From Methylotenera versatilis 7 (GTDB taxonomy: Bacteria > Pseudomonadota > Gammaproteobacteria > Burkholderiales > Methylophilaceae): a stretch of 64,000 bases of DNA. A program made the translations under genes and the position numbers. The first letter of the stretch is position 1, and each line of letters opens with the position of its first letter. The stretch is taken from contig NZ_JUGF01000002.1 of the NCBI RefSeq assembly GCF_000799165.1, positions 124,001 through 188,000 of the forward strand. The letters are read 5' to 3'. The notes beneath the pieces are model-generated. The model worked only from the letters and a program-made list of their open reading frames with translations, did no database searches and was not told the origin of the DNA. Positions 29,101 through 38,641 of the stretch are shown here, piece after piece.

Positions 29101-29700
29101 TTAAAAACCAATTTTATTTAACAGCATCGCCGTTTCGTACACAGGCAAACCCATCACGCCTGTATAACTGCCATCAATGCGTTTAATCCAGTTGCCAGCC
29201 AAGCCTTGTATGGCGTAACTGCCCGCTTTATCGCTGTGTTCGTTAGTCGCGATGTACGCTGCTATCATAGCATCGCTAAGTGGCATCATCTCAACCAAGG
29301 TAGTGTTTAATGCCACTTCAACTTTCTGATTTAAAACCACTGCCACCGCTGTATGCACTTGATGTTGCGTACCAGATAATTGCTTGAGCATCTGTATGGC
29401 ATCCGCATCATTTTCTGGTTTGCCAAAAATCGTGTTTTCTAAAGCCACCGTCGTATCTGCCGCCAGAATAGGCATATTCGCATGTTGCCTATTTAATTTT
29501 TCTAAAATGGCCAGTGCTTTTTCTTTTGCTAAACGCAACACATAATCCGCTGGCATTTCATGCGCAATCTGCGATTCGTCAATATCAGCTGGCATCACGA
29601 TACAATCAATACCCATTTGTTTTAATATCGCCACACGGCGCGGACTTTGCGAGGCGAGTATGACTTGTTTTGAAGGATTAATCTGCATCAACTTACCCAT
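29101..29700 (-). CDS. maf: Maf family nucleotide pyrophosphatase
   Basis: The 199-residue protein hydrolyses non-canonical or pyrimidine nucleoside triphosphates (dTTP/UTP type). It has the Maf signature ASQSPRR near 17-23, then the catalytic ILAADTTVALE and the late KAGSYAIQG and YTGVMGLPVYET blocks. The start is ATG 29700; the in-frame ATG at 29688 is also possible and closer to the usual length of 195-197. It is 52 nt upstream of rng and probably co-transcribed. Confidence 0.93.
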   Translation of the reverse strand: MGKLMQINPSKQVILASQSPRRVAILKQMGIDCIVMPADIDESQIAHEMPADYVLRLAKEKALAILEKLNRQHANMPILAADTTVALENTIFGKPENDADAIQMLKQLSGTQHQVHTAVAVVLNQKVEVALNTTLVEMMPLSDAMIAAYIATNEHSDKAGSYAIQGLAGNWIKRIDGSYTGVMGLPVYETAMLLNKIGF

Positions 29701-29772
29701 TTAATTTAACATACCAGATACTAACAAAGGCTTTAACATTCACAAACGCCAAAACACTTACGATTGATTGAA

Positions 29773-30426
29773 ATGATAGATTTACTTAGTCAGGATTTTA
29801 CTTATTTACTCAAAATCACCATTGCATTGCTGGCAATTGTGAATCCCATTGGCTGTTTGCCGATTTTCATTAGCGCAACCGATGGCTGGAGCAAGCCTGA
29901 TCGTGCCAAAACTGCGCGCACGGTGGCAATTACCGTATTCATTGTGTTATGTGCTGCAGCGTTTATTGGCGATGGCATTTTGACTTTTTTCGGTATTTCC
30001 ATTCCATCGTTTCAAGTGGGCGGAGGTATTTTAATCATGCTGATTTCAATTTCCATGATGCATGGTAAACAAGGCGGCACGCGCCAGACCGCTGAGGAAG
30101 CACAAAGTATGGCAGAGCGCGAAGTGATTGCCATTGTGCCGTTAAGTATTCCACTGCTTGCCGGCCCGGGTGCGATTTCCAGCATGATTTTAAGTGCGCA
30201 ACAACAACCTACTTTATTGGGTCACCTTTCATTAGTGATTCCTGTCGCATTGGTCACAACGGTGATTTGGCTAGTACTCAAACTTTCGGATGGCATTACG
30301 CAACGACTTGGCACGATTGGTATCAACATCATCACACGTTTAATGGGGTTGATTTTAGCTGCCATGGCGGTTGAGTTTATCGCACATGGCTTAATCGGTT
30401 TGTTTCCACAATTGGCCATTAGCTAA
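29773..30426 (+). CDS. MarC family integral membrane protein
   Basis: The 217-residue protein has six predicted helices in the MarC/YhgN family. It has the signature LLAIVNPIGCLPIF near the N-terminus and PLSIPLLAGPGAISSMIL in the middle. Despite the name, the family is not a proven multidrug pump and its substrate is unknown. The start is taken as ATG 29773; a TTG nine bases upstream is an alternative. It is a single-gene unit, divergent from maf. Confidence 0.88.
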   Translation: MIDLLSQDFTYLLKITIALLAIVNPIGCLPIFISATDGWSKPDRAKTARTVAITVFIVLCAAAFIGDGILTFFGISIPSFQVGGGILIMLISISMMHGKQGGTRQTAEEAQSMAEREVIAIVPLSIPLLAGPGAISSMILSAQQQPTLLGHLSLVIPVALVTTVIWLVLKLSDGITQRLGTIGINIITRLMGLILAAMAVEFIAHGLIGLFPQLAIS

Positions 30427-30516
30427 ACTTAGAAGCGCTTGAGCTTAATACCCATGATGCTTTTAACGACCAACGTTGCTTTTTTAGGTAAAATAGCCGC
30501 TTAGTTAACACAAAGT

Positions 30517-30975
30517 ATGCTCGTGAAAAAATTGCAATTTAAACCCAATTCAACAGTCGCCGCGATTGTCGAACAAAACGGCAAGTTCTTACTGGTTGAA
30601 GAAACGACCGATCGTGGTAATCGTTTTAATCAGCCCGCTGGTCATCTAGAAGATAACGAGACACTCATTCAAGCCGTGATTCGCGAAACTTTAGAAGAAT
30701 CCGCTTATGATTTTACGCCCACCGCTTTACTTGGCATTTATCATTGGAAACACCCGCACAACGATACGACATATTTGCGCTTTGCCTTTATCGGCAAAGT
30801 TGGCGCGCATTATCCACAGCAACAATTAGATGATGGCATTATTCGTGCGGTATGGATGACGGTTGACGAAATACGCGAAAAGTCTGCCTTGACGCGTAGC
30901 CCGCAAGTGTTAACCTGTATTGAAGATTATTTAAGTGGAACAAGCTATCCGCTGGAAGTGATTACTAACTTATAA
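30517..30975 (+). CDS. nudJ: NUDIX hydrolase, NudJ-like
   Basis: The 152-residue NUDIX enzyme resembles NudJ, which hydrolyses nucleoside and thiamine-pathway pyrophosphates. The Nudix box is GHLEDNETLIQAVIRETLEE with the usual metal-binding glutamates. The Gly after the REUXEE part is replaced by Ala (EESAYD). The nudJ-mnmA order is the same as in E. coli and supports the name. The 133 nt before mnmA hold a long palindrome. Confidence 0.9.
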   Translation: MLVKKLQFKPNSTVAAIVEQNGKFLLVEETTDRGNRFNQPAGHLEDNETLIQAVIRETLEESAYDFTPTALLGIYHWKHPHNDTTYLRFAFIGKVGAHYPQQQLDDGIIRAVWMTVDEIREKSALTRSPQVLTCIEDYLSGTSYPLEVITNL

Positions 30976-30987
30976 ATTACAATAATA

Positions 30988-31108
30988 AAAAATTTAGAGC
31001 TTTAAGTCAGACTAGGCGCGAAGAAAATTGAATCGCGCAGCATATGGGTAATATGTAAGCGATTAAATTTTTGTGAGTAACGAAGTATGACGACAAGGTT
31101 TAAATTTT
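30988..31108. repeat. Long imperfect palindrome between nudJ and mnmA (family copy A)
   Basis: The 121-nt segment folds back on itself. The outer arms are AT-rich (AAAATTTA... and ...TTTAAATTTT). The centre is CGCGCAGCATAT-GGGTA-ATATGTAAGCG (31034-31060), flanked by AAAATT tracts. The reverse complement of 50044-50164 shares GCAGCATA, ATGTAAGCGA and the A/T tracts in the same order, so the two are copies of one element in opposite orientation. The right arm carries the AAGG that serves as the mnmA ribosome site. Confidence 0.75.
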
Positions 31109-32203
31109 ATGAGTAAAAAAAGAGTTGTTGTAGGTCTATCAGGTGGCGTCGATTCCTCCGTCACCGCCCTGTTACTAAAACAACAGGGCTATGATGTGGT
31201 TGGTCTTTTCATGAAAAACTGGGAGGACGACGACAATGATGAATACTGCTCATCCAAGCAAGATTTAATTGATGCGGTTTCAATCGCAGACAAAATCGGC
31301 ATTGATATCGAAGCCGTGAATTTTAGTGCCGAATACAAAGACCGCGTATTTGCCAACTTTTTAAGCGAATATGAAGCGGGCCGCACACCAAACCCCGATA
31401 TTTTATGCAATGCCGAGATTAAATTTAAAGCATTTTTGGACCATGCCATGAGCTTAGGTGCCGATTTAATCGCCACCGGCCATTACGCACAAGTGCGCGA
31501 AAACCCGTTAAAACCTGGCTTATTCCAATTACTGAAAGCCGATGACGGCAGCAAAGACCAAAGCTATTTTTTGTATCGTCTTAACCAAGCACAATTAAGC
31601 AAAACGTTGTTCCCACTGGGTAAATATTTAAAACGCGAAGTGCGTGAGATTGCCCGTCAAGCAGGCTTAATCAATGCAGAGAAGAAAGATTCAACGGGTA
31701 TTTGTTTTATTGGCGAACGACCGTTTCAAGAGTTTTTACAACGCTATCTACCCAAAAAACCCGGCGACATCAAAACGCCAGAAGGTAAACTAGTCGGTCA
31801 GCATGAGGGCTTGATGTACTACACGCTTGGCCAACGCCAAGGCTTAAAAATCGGTGGCAGCCGCGACAGCAATGGTGAGCCTTGGTTTGTTACGGCAAAA
31901 GACATGCTTAAAAATGAGTTGATTGTGGTGCAAGGTCACGAACATCCGTTATTGCTTAACGATGGCTTAAAAGCCAGCCAACTGACTTGGATAGACGATG
32001 AAGAGCCCATCACAAACTGGGTTTACGCTGCCAAAACACGTTATCGCCAACCAGATGCGCCTTGTGAGATTGATGCCTTAAACAGTGAAGAAGTAACGGT
32101 TAAATTTGGCCAAAAACAATGGGCGATTACCCCGGGCCAATCTGCGGTGGTGTATGAAAGCAATGTTTGCCTAGGTGGTGGGATTATTACCAGCTCGATT
32201 TAA
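31109..32203 (+). CDS. mnmA: tRNA-specific 2-thiouridylase MnmA
   Basis: The 364-residue enzyme transfers sulfur to U34 of tRNA Glu, Gln and Lys using sulfur relayed from IscS. The PP-loop is [15 protein letters not shown] near 9-23. The catalytic cysteines are in [12 protein letters not shown] and [13 protein letters not shown]. Length and motifs are normal. The AAGG at 31095-31098 lies in the right arm of the preceding palindrome, so folding of the leader could affect translation. Confidence 0.96.
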   Translation: MSKKRVVVGLSGGVDSSVTALLLKQQGYDVVGLFMKNWEDDDNDEYCSSKQDLIDAVSIADKIGIDIEAVNFSAEYKDRVFANFLSEYEAGRTPNPDILCNAEIKFKAFLDHAMSLGADLIATGHYAQVRENPLKPGLFQLLKADDGSKDQSYFLYRLNQAQLSKTLFPLGKYLKREVREIARQAGLINAEKKDSTGICFIGERPFQEFLQRYLPKKPGDIKTPEGKLVGQHEGLMYYTLGQRQGLKIGGSRDSNGEPWFVTAKDMLKNELIVVQGHEHPLLLNDGLKASQLTWIDDEEPITNWVYAAKTRYRQPDAPCEIDALNSEEVTVKFGQKQWAITPGQSAVVYESNVCLGGGIITSSI

Positions 32204-32498
32204 TTAAGAAGTTCGGGGAATTTCATTACTGGTGCAATATAGTTAGTCTGCAATCATTTGAAAATTCTGCTGCTCTACTGTCACTGTAATTTTTAAAAAT
32301 CCATATTAAATGTGATTTAACCCAAAACTTTATTTTGGCTGTAATTAGCCATACAGTTGGTTCATTGCAACCAATTTAAAATCCAGCAATAAAAAAATAT
32401 TAAAAATAACATTATTAATCAACAGGTTACTTTAAAATCTTTACTAGCACAATTATTGCTTTAGTTAAATATATTTAGCTAAATGGTTTTGTCATGCA

Positions 32499-33050
32499 AT
32501 GATAGCGCTATCACCATCAAATAAAACATCCTTCTGGTATGGTTTGGATTTACGCTGGGTTTACACGGATTTACTCAAGCACATATTCTTTCACACCAAA
32601 TGTATACACGCCGCGCAAGATGTTTTGCACGATGCGTTATTGCGCTTCGCTTTTAGCAGGCATGGCTCACATGCGGATGAACCGCATGCTTACTTACGTA
32701 CAGTCGTCAAAAACTTGCTGACGGATAACTTTCAACTGTCATCCAGATTCGTCACGCTTTCCAACTCTGCAGATGATCAAACAATTGAGCTGCATTTGGC
32801 TGATTACTCAGATGCCAATTGGGCATTATCACCTGAAAAAATATTGGATATTCAGCAGCGCCTGCAATCCATTCAGCAAATCATTAATTGCCTACCACCT
32901 AAATGCAGAGAAGTATTTTGGCTATTTAGAATAGAAGGTCTGCGCCAAGCGGAAATTGCGGTGCAGTTGAATATTAGCGTTAACATGGTAGAACGCCATG
33001 TGATTCGTGCGTTGATTGATATTCGCGCCGCACGTGAGAAATTAGCCTGA
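32499..33050 (+). CDS. FecI-type ECF RNA polymerase sigma factor
   Basis: This 183-residue extracytoplasmic-function sigma factor has region 2 at about 20-80 (HAAQDVLHDALLRFAF, AYLRTVVKNLLTDN) and region 4 at about 125-180 (LPPKCREVFWLFRIEGLRQ, AEIAVQLNISVNMVERHV). With the FecR and STN-domain TonB receptor that follow, it should respond to a ligand at the outer membrane and transcribe the receptor gene. No Fur-like site is evident in the 295 nt upstream, which hold only a small TTGGTT/AACCAA hairpin at 32357-32374. Confidence 0.92.
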   Translation: MIALSPSNKTSFWYGLDLRWVYTDLLKHIFFHTKCIHAAQDVLHDALLRFAFSRHGSHADEPHAYLRTVVKNLLTDNFQLSSRFVTLSNSADDQTIELHLADYSDANWALSPEKILDIQQRLQSIQQIINCLPPKCREVFWLFRIEGLRQAEIAVQLNISVNMVERHVIRALIDIRAAREKLA

Positions 33051-33090
33051 ATATGCTCATCATTAATAACACGCATCCAAACAGCGAATC

Positions 33091-34083
33091 ATGCTGAACA
33101 AGCATCAACAAATTCGTAAAGAAGCCGCCAAATGGTTTGCGCGTATGCAATATGCCGAGGCAGATCACCCAGAGCGCTCAACATTTGAAGCTTGGCTGAT
33201 GCAAAGCCATGTGCACGCAGATGAGTATTTGGCTATCAGCGCAGCGTGGAATGACTTTGATTCATCCAGCAGAATCAATGCCCTCGCCCAAGCCATGTTG
33301 CGCAAAAAAGATAACGCGCAAGCAAGCCGTAAAAAATTAATGCGAATAGCGGGCAAATCACTGGCAATAGCCGCTATCGGTTTATTCAGTTTTTTTGGCT
33401 ATCAAGCTTGGCAATCTCAACCCATCATGAATTTGGCAAGCAACACGCCAGTAGGCCGAATCAATCAGCAGGCGCTGGAAGATGGCAGCAAATTGACCTT
33501 GAACGCCAATACTGATGTAGAAGTCATCTATTATCGCAACAAGCGCCTGGTTAAACTCAAGCGCGGCGAAGCGATTTTTGATGTCGTTAAAGATGTTAAT
33601 CGCCCCTTTATTGTGGAGTCGCAGTTTGCGCGCGTAACAGTACTGGGCACGCGTTTTGTGGTGAATCAGATTGATGGTCGCGTGATTGTCAGTGTCGACC
33701 ACGGCAAGGTAAAAGTGGAAAACCTGAATGCCACAGATACCGTGCCAGTTTTAATCACCAATGGCCAGGTTGCAGAAATAAAATCAGGCACTCAAGCCAT
33801 AAAACTTAATCGCAATGCTGCAGATGCGTTTGCATTCTTGGATGGCAAACTTATTTTTAATGCCGCATCGCTGAATGAAATTGCCGAAAGTTTATCGCGT
33901 TATCGCAAAAAACCGATTGTTGCCGCTCAACAAGCAGATTCACCACAAGCAGGCATGCAACCGCACATCACCGCCGTTTTAGACATTGCGGAAATGGAAA
34001 ACTTCTTAAAATTAATGCCGCAGATAGCTGCAGTTCACGTTAAAAATACCCCAGAAAAAACAGAACTTTCAGCCAAAAACTAA
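33091..34083 (+). CDS. FecR-family anti-sigma/sigma regulator
   Basis: There are 330 residues. The N-terminal cytoplasmic DUF4880 segment (about 7-55: AAKWFARMQYAEADHPERS) binds the sigma factor. A single membrane helix lies near 87-107 (SLAIAAIGLFSFFGYQAW). The periplasmic FecR domain follows (about 120-215, with FIVESQFARVTVLGTRFVV) and then a C-terminal STN-contacting region. It carries the signal from the receptor to the FecI-type factor encoded 40 nt upstream. Confidence 0.92.
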   Translation: MLNKHQQIRKEAAKWFARMQYAEADHPERSTFEAWLMQSHVHADEYLAISAAWNDFDSSSRINALAQAMLRKKDNAQASRKKLMRIAGKSLAIAAIGLFSFFGYQAWQSQPIMNLASNTPVGRINQQALEDGSKLTLNANTDVEVIYYRNKRLVKLKRGEAIFDVVKDVNRPFIVESQFARVTVLGTRFVVNQIDGRVIVSVDHGKVKVENLNATDTVPVLITNGQVAEIKSGTQAIKLNRNAADAFAFLDGKLIFNAASLNEIAESLSRYRKKPIVAAQQADSPQAGMQPHITAVLDIAEMENFLKLMPQIAAVHVKNTPEKTELSAKN

Positions 34084-34160
34084 CTATTTTTGCGCGTTAA
34101 CATCAGGATTTTATTTCCCAAACAGTCATATCAGTATCAACCGACTGTTTGAGGCTATCT

Positions 34161-37100
34161 ATGCAAAGTTTTAATTTTAGGCAAACTTCCACTTTTCGCG
34201 TGAATAAAACGCACCACTTAATCTCGCTGGCATTACTCACTTTTTGTATCAATGCCTATGCCGAGCCGCTTAATACCAGCCTACCTATCACCATTGATTT
34301 ACCCATGCAGCCGCTGGCAGAATCATTAAAACAATTCTCAAAAAAATCCGGCTTTAATATCGCGGTAGATAGTGAATTAGTTAAAGACAAAATGGCACCT
34401 GCGGTAAAAGGTAACTACGAATCAAACGAAGCGCTAAAAAAAATATTAAATGACAGTGGGCTGGAAGCCAATATGGAAGGCACAACCGCTATTATCAAGC
34501 GCGAGCGCGTTGCCCCCACCAAAACCGAAGCTATCCAGCTAGACCAAGTACAAGTCCGTGCCAAACGTTTTTACGAAATAGGCCCTTTGCCAGGTTTAGG
34601 TTTAACTAAAGAACAAATCCCCGGCAACGTACAAAGCATCACTGCCAAAGAGATCAAGGAATCTCACTCATTAAGCATTACCGACTTAATGAACAAGAAG
34701 TTGCAATCCGTCACCGTCAACGACTACCAAGGCAACCCTTTTCAAATGGACGTGCAATACAGAGGCTTTACCGCAGGTCCACAAATTGGCACACCACAAG
34801 GTCTATCAGTGTTCTTTGACGGTATCCGTGTCAATGAACCCTTTGGAGATGTCGTCAACTGGGACATGATTCCCATGAACGCATTAGCCAGTGTCGATGT
34901 GTTCCCAGGATCCAATCCCATATTTGGATTAAACACATTAGGTGGTGCTTTTACGGTTAAAACCAAAGATGGTTTTAATCATGAAGGTTTTGATGCAGAA
35001 GTATTAAGCGGCTCATTTGGCCGTAAACAACTACAAGTAGAAGGTGGTTGGAACAATGGTACGGTTGCTTTGTTTGGCGCAGGCAACTTATTTTTAGAAG
35101 ATGGCTGGCGTGATAATTCACCGAGTAAGGTGAATCAATTTTTTGGTAAAGCCAGCTACCGAGGTGACAAGCTAGATTTAAGCTTTAGCAGCTTAATTGT
35201 AGGCACAGACTTAACTGGTAACGGCTTACTACCGAGTGAAGAGTATGCCAGAGATCCAACCAGTGTATTTACTGGCCCAGATGAAACGAAAAACAGGCTA
35301 CAGCAATTTCAGCTTAGCAGTAGCTACTTCGTCAATGACAATTTCACCATCACGGGTCAAGTGTATAGGAGAAACAGTGACCGTAAACAGGTGGGTGCTG
35401 ACGTTTTTACCGATTATGGTGAGGAGCTTGAGACGATGCCGCGCACTTTGGGCGCTGGTGAGCGAACATGTTTGTTTGCGAGTACTGGCCCTAATAAAGG
35501 TGTTCCGGACTATTATGTTATCCCTATAGCTGCTGATGCCAATGGTAATGCAGATATTTCTACTTCAGCGTTTTATGATGACCTTCTTAATAATTACTCA
35601 AGCGACCCAAATTATCCAGACGGCAGAATTTACATAGACCCGGCAGCCTATCAGGGCTTTAAAAATGCGTTTTTACCCAATGCCTATGTTACTAATATTC
35701 TGCAATGGATAAGTCACGGGAAAAACTACAAAGAAACAAGCAATTATAACCGAGCTGCGATTGAGCCGCCCTCAACTGGCCCTGCACTATTAGATTCTGC
35801 TGGTAACCCTGTGTTAGATAATAGCGGAATACCCATCCCCACTTATAGCGGGGGTCTATTTTTCCTTGAACAGCTACCTGTAGATATGCCAGGTAGCAAT
35901 ATTCTTTTGGCTACTGTAGACCCGCTCTATTATTATTCATTCGCTGATGATAATACATTCACTACAAATGGCTTTCAGATCCCACCAGGTACGTTGGTTA
36001 AAAACTTTGTGGTTTTACAAGCCCCTACCAATAATGAAGCCTGCGCTGCAGGTGCTGCTGCAATTAATCAATATAAAGCTGATTTAGGCATGAACCAATA
36101 TGTAGATGGCATATATGGCGGTTTTGACCCTGTTACGGGGAAAAGTTACCCAGGCATAGTAGAGGGAACCCCTACCGCTATTTTTAACAACAACAAAATT
36201 ACTCAAATTGTCGATGGCGCGTCTATCCAGTTTAACTGGAATCTTGAAAAGCATAAATTCATGGTCGGCGCGTCTATCGATGCTGCTAGTGCTGAATACA
36301 AAAATACAAGCCAGTTAGGCTTTCTCACGATAGATCGAGAGGCATATTTAGATCCTGCACAAGCGCATCCGATGTTTGCTGGTGCTTTCCAAACGATCAG
36401 TAATAATGATTTTAGTGGTACCAATACTACGAAAAGTATTTACTTTAGCGAAACTTGGACACCTGTAGACAATTGGAACTTTAGCGCCTCTGGGCGTTAT
36501 AACGAGACTAAAACTAAAAACAAAATTGCCGCGCGCTATGGTATTGCGGCTTTCGCAATAGGTGATGTCATTAGCTACCCTGATGATTACAACGTGTGTG
36601 ATGGGGATTGCAGTACCAATAAACCGCCAACTTATATCAGGCCTTCAAATCTCTTTAATGCTTTGAATAAAGCGGAGACTGAGAAATTTAGTTTCAATTC
36701 ATTTAATCCATCCTTGGGCGCGACTTGGCAAGCCAAAGAGAGTTTGAATATATTTGCTAACTGGGCTAAAGGTACACGCACGCCAAGTGTGATCGAGTTG
36801 GGCTGTGCGTTTGATAGAACCCCAGTGTTTACTCGATTCTCAGACCCAGATGGTGATGGCGTGGTAGACACTCCTAACTTTATGCCGAAAAGTATTCTTG
36901 AGAATCGCCAATGTACACTCCCCACCACTCTTTCTGGTGACCCGTTTTTACCTCAAATTAAAGCTACTACTTATGATCTAGGCATGCGTGGCACTTTAAA
37001 TAGTTTCTTGGGGGCCACTGATCTGCAATGGAATTTAGGCGCTTATCAAACTGATTTAAAAGACGATATTTATTTTGTGGCTGTCGGTAATGGAGCAGGA

Positions 37101-37793
37101 TTTTTTGACAGTATTGGCAACACCCGCCGTCGTGGTATTGAGGCAGGCTTGTCCGGTAGAAAAGATAAATGGGGCTTTAGTCTCAACTACGGCCTCACGG
37201 ATGCTACCTTTCAAGATAGTTTTTTAATGCTTAATGAAGACAATAGTAGTAGTCAGTTTGTAAATGGTTATGGAAATGCAATTCAAGTGAAAAAAGGCAA
37301 TCGTATGCCAGGTGTATCGCTACATAACCTGAATGCCAGCGTAAGTTATGAAGTGACACCTAAATGGCAAGTGGGTTTAAGTGCTGTACTTCATTCCGAT
37401 AGTTTTGTGCGTGGAAATGAAAATAATGAGCACAGAAAAGGTGCCCTTGTTCCAGGCAGGGATAATATCGGTCCGGTAGGCAATGCACTGCTTCAACCTG
37501 CTGGCAATCCAGGCACAGTGCCAGGCTATGCTGTCTTTAATTTCCAAACCAGCTATAAATTCAACACAGAATGGACAGCGAGCATGCTGGTGAATAACGT
37601 ATTTGATACAGAATATTTTACCGCTGGGCGCTTAGGCCGTAATCCATTTTCACCATCAATCAATGGTGCAATTGGGCCAGATGGTTATAACCATAACTCT
37701 AGCGATTGGCGTAGTACTAACTTTATTTCACCCAGTGCACCACGCGGAGTTTGGTTTAGTTTGAACTGGCGGTTTGACCCGAATAAGAAGTAA
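34161..37793 (+). CDS. TonB-dependent outer-membrane transducer/receptor with STN domain
   Basis: There are 1210 residues. After a signal peptide ending near NAYAEP comes an STN domain (about 40-115: LPMQPLAESLKQFSKKSG), which contacts FecR. The plug begins with IPGNVQSITAKEI and continues with FDGIRVNEPFGDVVNW and FGLNTLGGAF. A large 22-strand barrel ends in Phe-rich LNWRFDPNKK. At 1210 residues it exceeds typical receptors (700-900), with extra loops at about 400-640. The ligand is not known; FecIR linkage suggests an iron chelate or another scarce nutrient. ATG 34161 follows GAGG by six bases; a TTG at 34149 is less likely. Confidence 0.92.
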   Translation: MQSFNFRQTSTFRVNKTHHLISLALLTFCINAYAEPLNTSLPITIDLPMQPLAESLKQFSKKSGFNIAVDSELVKDKMAPAVKGNYESNEALKKILNDSGLEANMEGTTAIIKRERVAPTKTEAIQLDQVQVRAKRFYEIGPLPGLGLTKEQIPGNVQSITAKEIKESHSLSITDLMNKKLQSVTVNDYQGNPFQMDVQYRGFTAGPQIGTPQGLSVFFDGIRVNEPFGDVVNWDMIPMNALASVDVFPGSNPIFGLNTLGGAFTVKTKDGFNHEGFDAEVLSGSFGRKQLQVEGGWNNGTVALFGAGNLFLEDGWRDNSPSKVNQFFGKASYRGDKLDLSFSSLIVGTDLTGNGLLPSEEYARDPTSVFTGPDETKNRLQQFQLSSSYFVNDNFTITGQVYRRNSDRKQVGADVFTDYGEELETMPRTLGAGERTCLFASTGPNKGVPDYYVIPIAADANGNADISTSAFYDDLLNNYSSDPNYPDGRIYIDPAAYQGFKNAFLPNAYVTNILQWISHGKNYKETSNYNRAAIEPPSTGPALLDSAGNPVLDNSGIPIPTYSGGLFFLEQLPVDMPGSNILLATVDPLYYYSFADDNTFTTNGFQIPPGTLVKNFVVLQAPTNNEACAAGAAAINQYKADLGMNQYVDGIYGGFDPVTGKSYPGIVEGTPTAIFNNNKITQIVDGASIQFNWNLEKHKFMVGASIDAASAEYKNTSQLGFLTIDREAYLDPAQAHPMFAGAFQTISNNDFSGTNTTKSIYFSETWTPVDNWNFSASGRYNETKTKNKIAARYGIAAFAIGDVISYPDDYNVCDGDCSTNKPPTYIRPSNLFNALNKAETEKFSFNSFNPSLGATWQAKESLNIFANWAKGTRTPSVIELGCAFDRTPVFTRFSDPDGDGVVDTPNFMPKSILENRQCTLPTTLSGDPFLPQIKATTYDLGMRGTLNSFLGATDLQWNLGAYQTDLKDDIYFVAVGNGAGFFDSIGNTRRRGIEAGLSGRKDKWGFSLNYGLTDATFQDSFLMLNEDNSSSQFVNGYGNAIQVKKGNRMPGVSLHNLNASVSYEVTPKWQVGLSAVLHSDSFVRGNENNEHRKGALVPGRDNIGPVGNALLQPAGNPGTVPGYAVFNFQTSYKFNTEWTASMLVNNVFDTEYFTAGRLGRNPFSPSINGAIGPDGYNHNSSDWRSTNFISPSAPRGVWFSLNWRFDPNKK

Positions 37794-37817
37794 TATTGCT
37801 TAATAAAGCTCTTAAAT

Positions 37818-38066
37818 ATGTTAATAAAAAATATAAAAACATCAAAAGATTTAAACCCATCAGAGCCTGCTGACCTTGCCACTATTGTGCGTGAGGTAAA
37901 GCAGCATGGGTTTTATTCAGCATTTTGTACTAACTTAGTGCCAGATATTGCTGACCATGATGTGTTAATGAGTGAGATTAAAAAGCTGGCAATCCGCGCA
38001 CAATTGCAGGTGACGTTTAATGCAGAGGAAAGTATTTGTATTTTTGAGGCTGATGATAAGGCTTGA
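37818..38066 (+). CDS. Small hypothetical protein
   Basis: This 82-residue, mildly acidic protein has no signal peptide or membrane helix. I do not recognise it. It starts 24 nt after the TonB receptor and ends 15 nt before the converging META-domain gene. This is consistent with being the last gene of the fecIR-receptor operon. The ribosome site is weak (AAGCTCTTAAAT), so expression is uncertain. Confidence 0.45.
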   Translation: MLIKNIKTSKDLNPSEPADLATIVREVKQHGFYSAFCTNLVPDIADHDVLMSEIKKLAIRAQLQVTFNAEESICIFEADDKA

Positions 38067-38081
38067 TTCATCAAACTTAAG

Positions 38082-38567
38082 TTATTTAGGCTGGCTTTTA
38101 GCCTCAGCCTGAACAGCATCATTAGTCATTAACGTAATCGTTTTGCCGCTTTCGCTAGTGATAATCAATGCGCCAACTTGTGATAACTCCACCTTTTCTG
38201 CCGCGCTTAGTATGGCAATATATTCATTTTCTAGCTGCATTAATGCCGGTGCACACATCATTCTGGTGCTTATCATTGGTGGAATAACGGCTAGTTTATT
38301 ACCGGTTAACGTGTAGCGGCCAGAATAGTTGTTGCAGCCAGATTTACCTGAGATGCGATCATCATCGCCAAACATTAATGTGACGTGTGCGTTATCGATG
38401 ATTCCGTGCTGGTTAATGTCTTCTACTTGCCAAGTTTTGTTGATTATTTGTGCGGGTGATAATGTATTTTGCATAGAAACTGATGTTACGGTGTTTGGTT
38501 TTGCACAGGCGCATAGCATTAAAAATGGCAGCATTGCCAGGTAAACAGTTTTGGGCCTTATCATCAC
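38082..38567 (-). CDS. META-domain lipoprotein (HslJ-like)
   Basis: There are 161 residues. A lipoprotein signal ends in FLMLCACAK, with C19 or C21 as the lipidated residue. A META (DUF306) domain follows, with the diagnostic pattern TWQVEDIN, LMFGDDDRISGKSGCNNYSG and TRMMCAP. E. coli HslJ of this family affects novobiocin resistance; the molecular role is unknown. It lies 74 nt downstream of another lipoprotein gene on the same strand. Confidence 0.85.
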   Translation of the reverse strand: MMIRPKTVYLAMLPFLMLCACAKPNTVTSVSMQNTLSPAQIINKTWQVEDINQHGIIDNAHVTLMFGDDDRISGKSGCNNYSGRYTLTGNKLAVIPPMISTRMMCAPALMQLENEYIAILSAAEKVELSQVGALIITSESGKTITLMTNDAVQAEAKSQPK

Positions 38568-38641
38568 TTATCTCGATTCTGTGTTTTTTTAGAAATACGA
38601 ATTGTAGTGCGTTGTTCAACCCGCGCTTAGACTACAGCCAA

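Noticed and set aside
32204-32498. Fur box upstream of the FecI-type sigma factor
   Set aside because: No GATAATGATAATC-like or GAGAAT-type element is visible in this AT-rich gap. Only a small TTGGTT/AACCAA hairpin is present.
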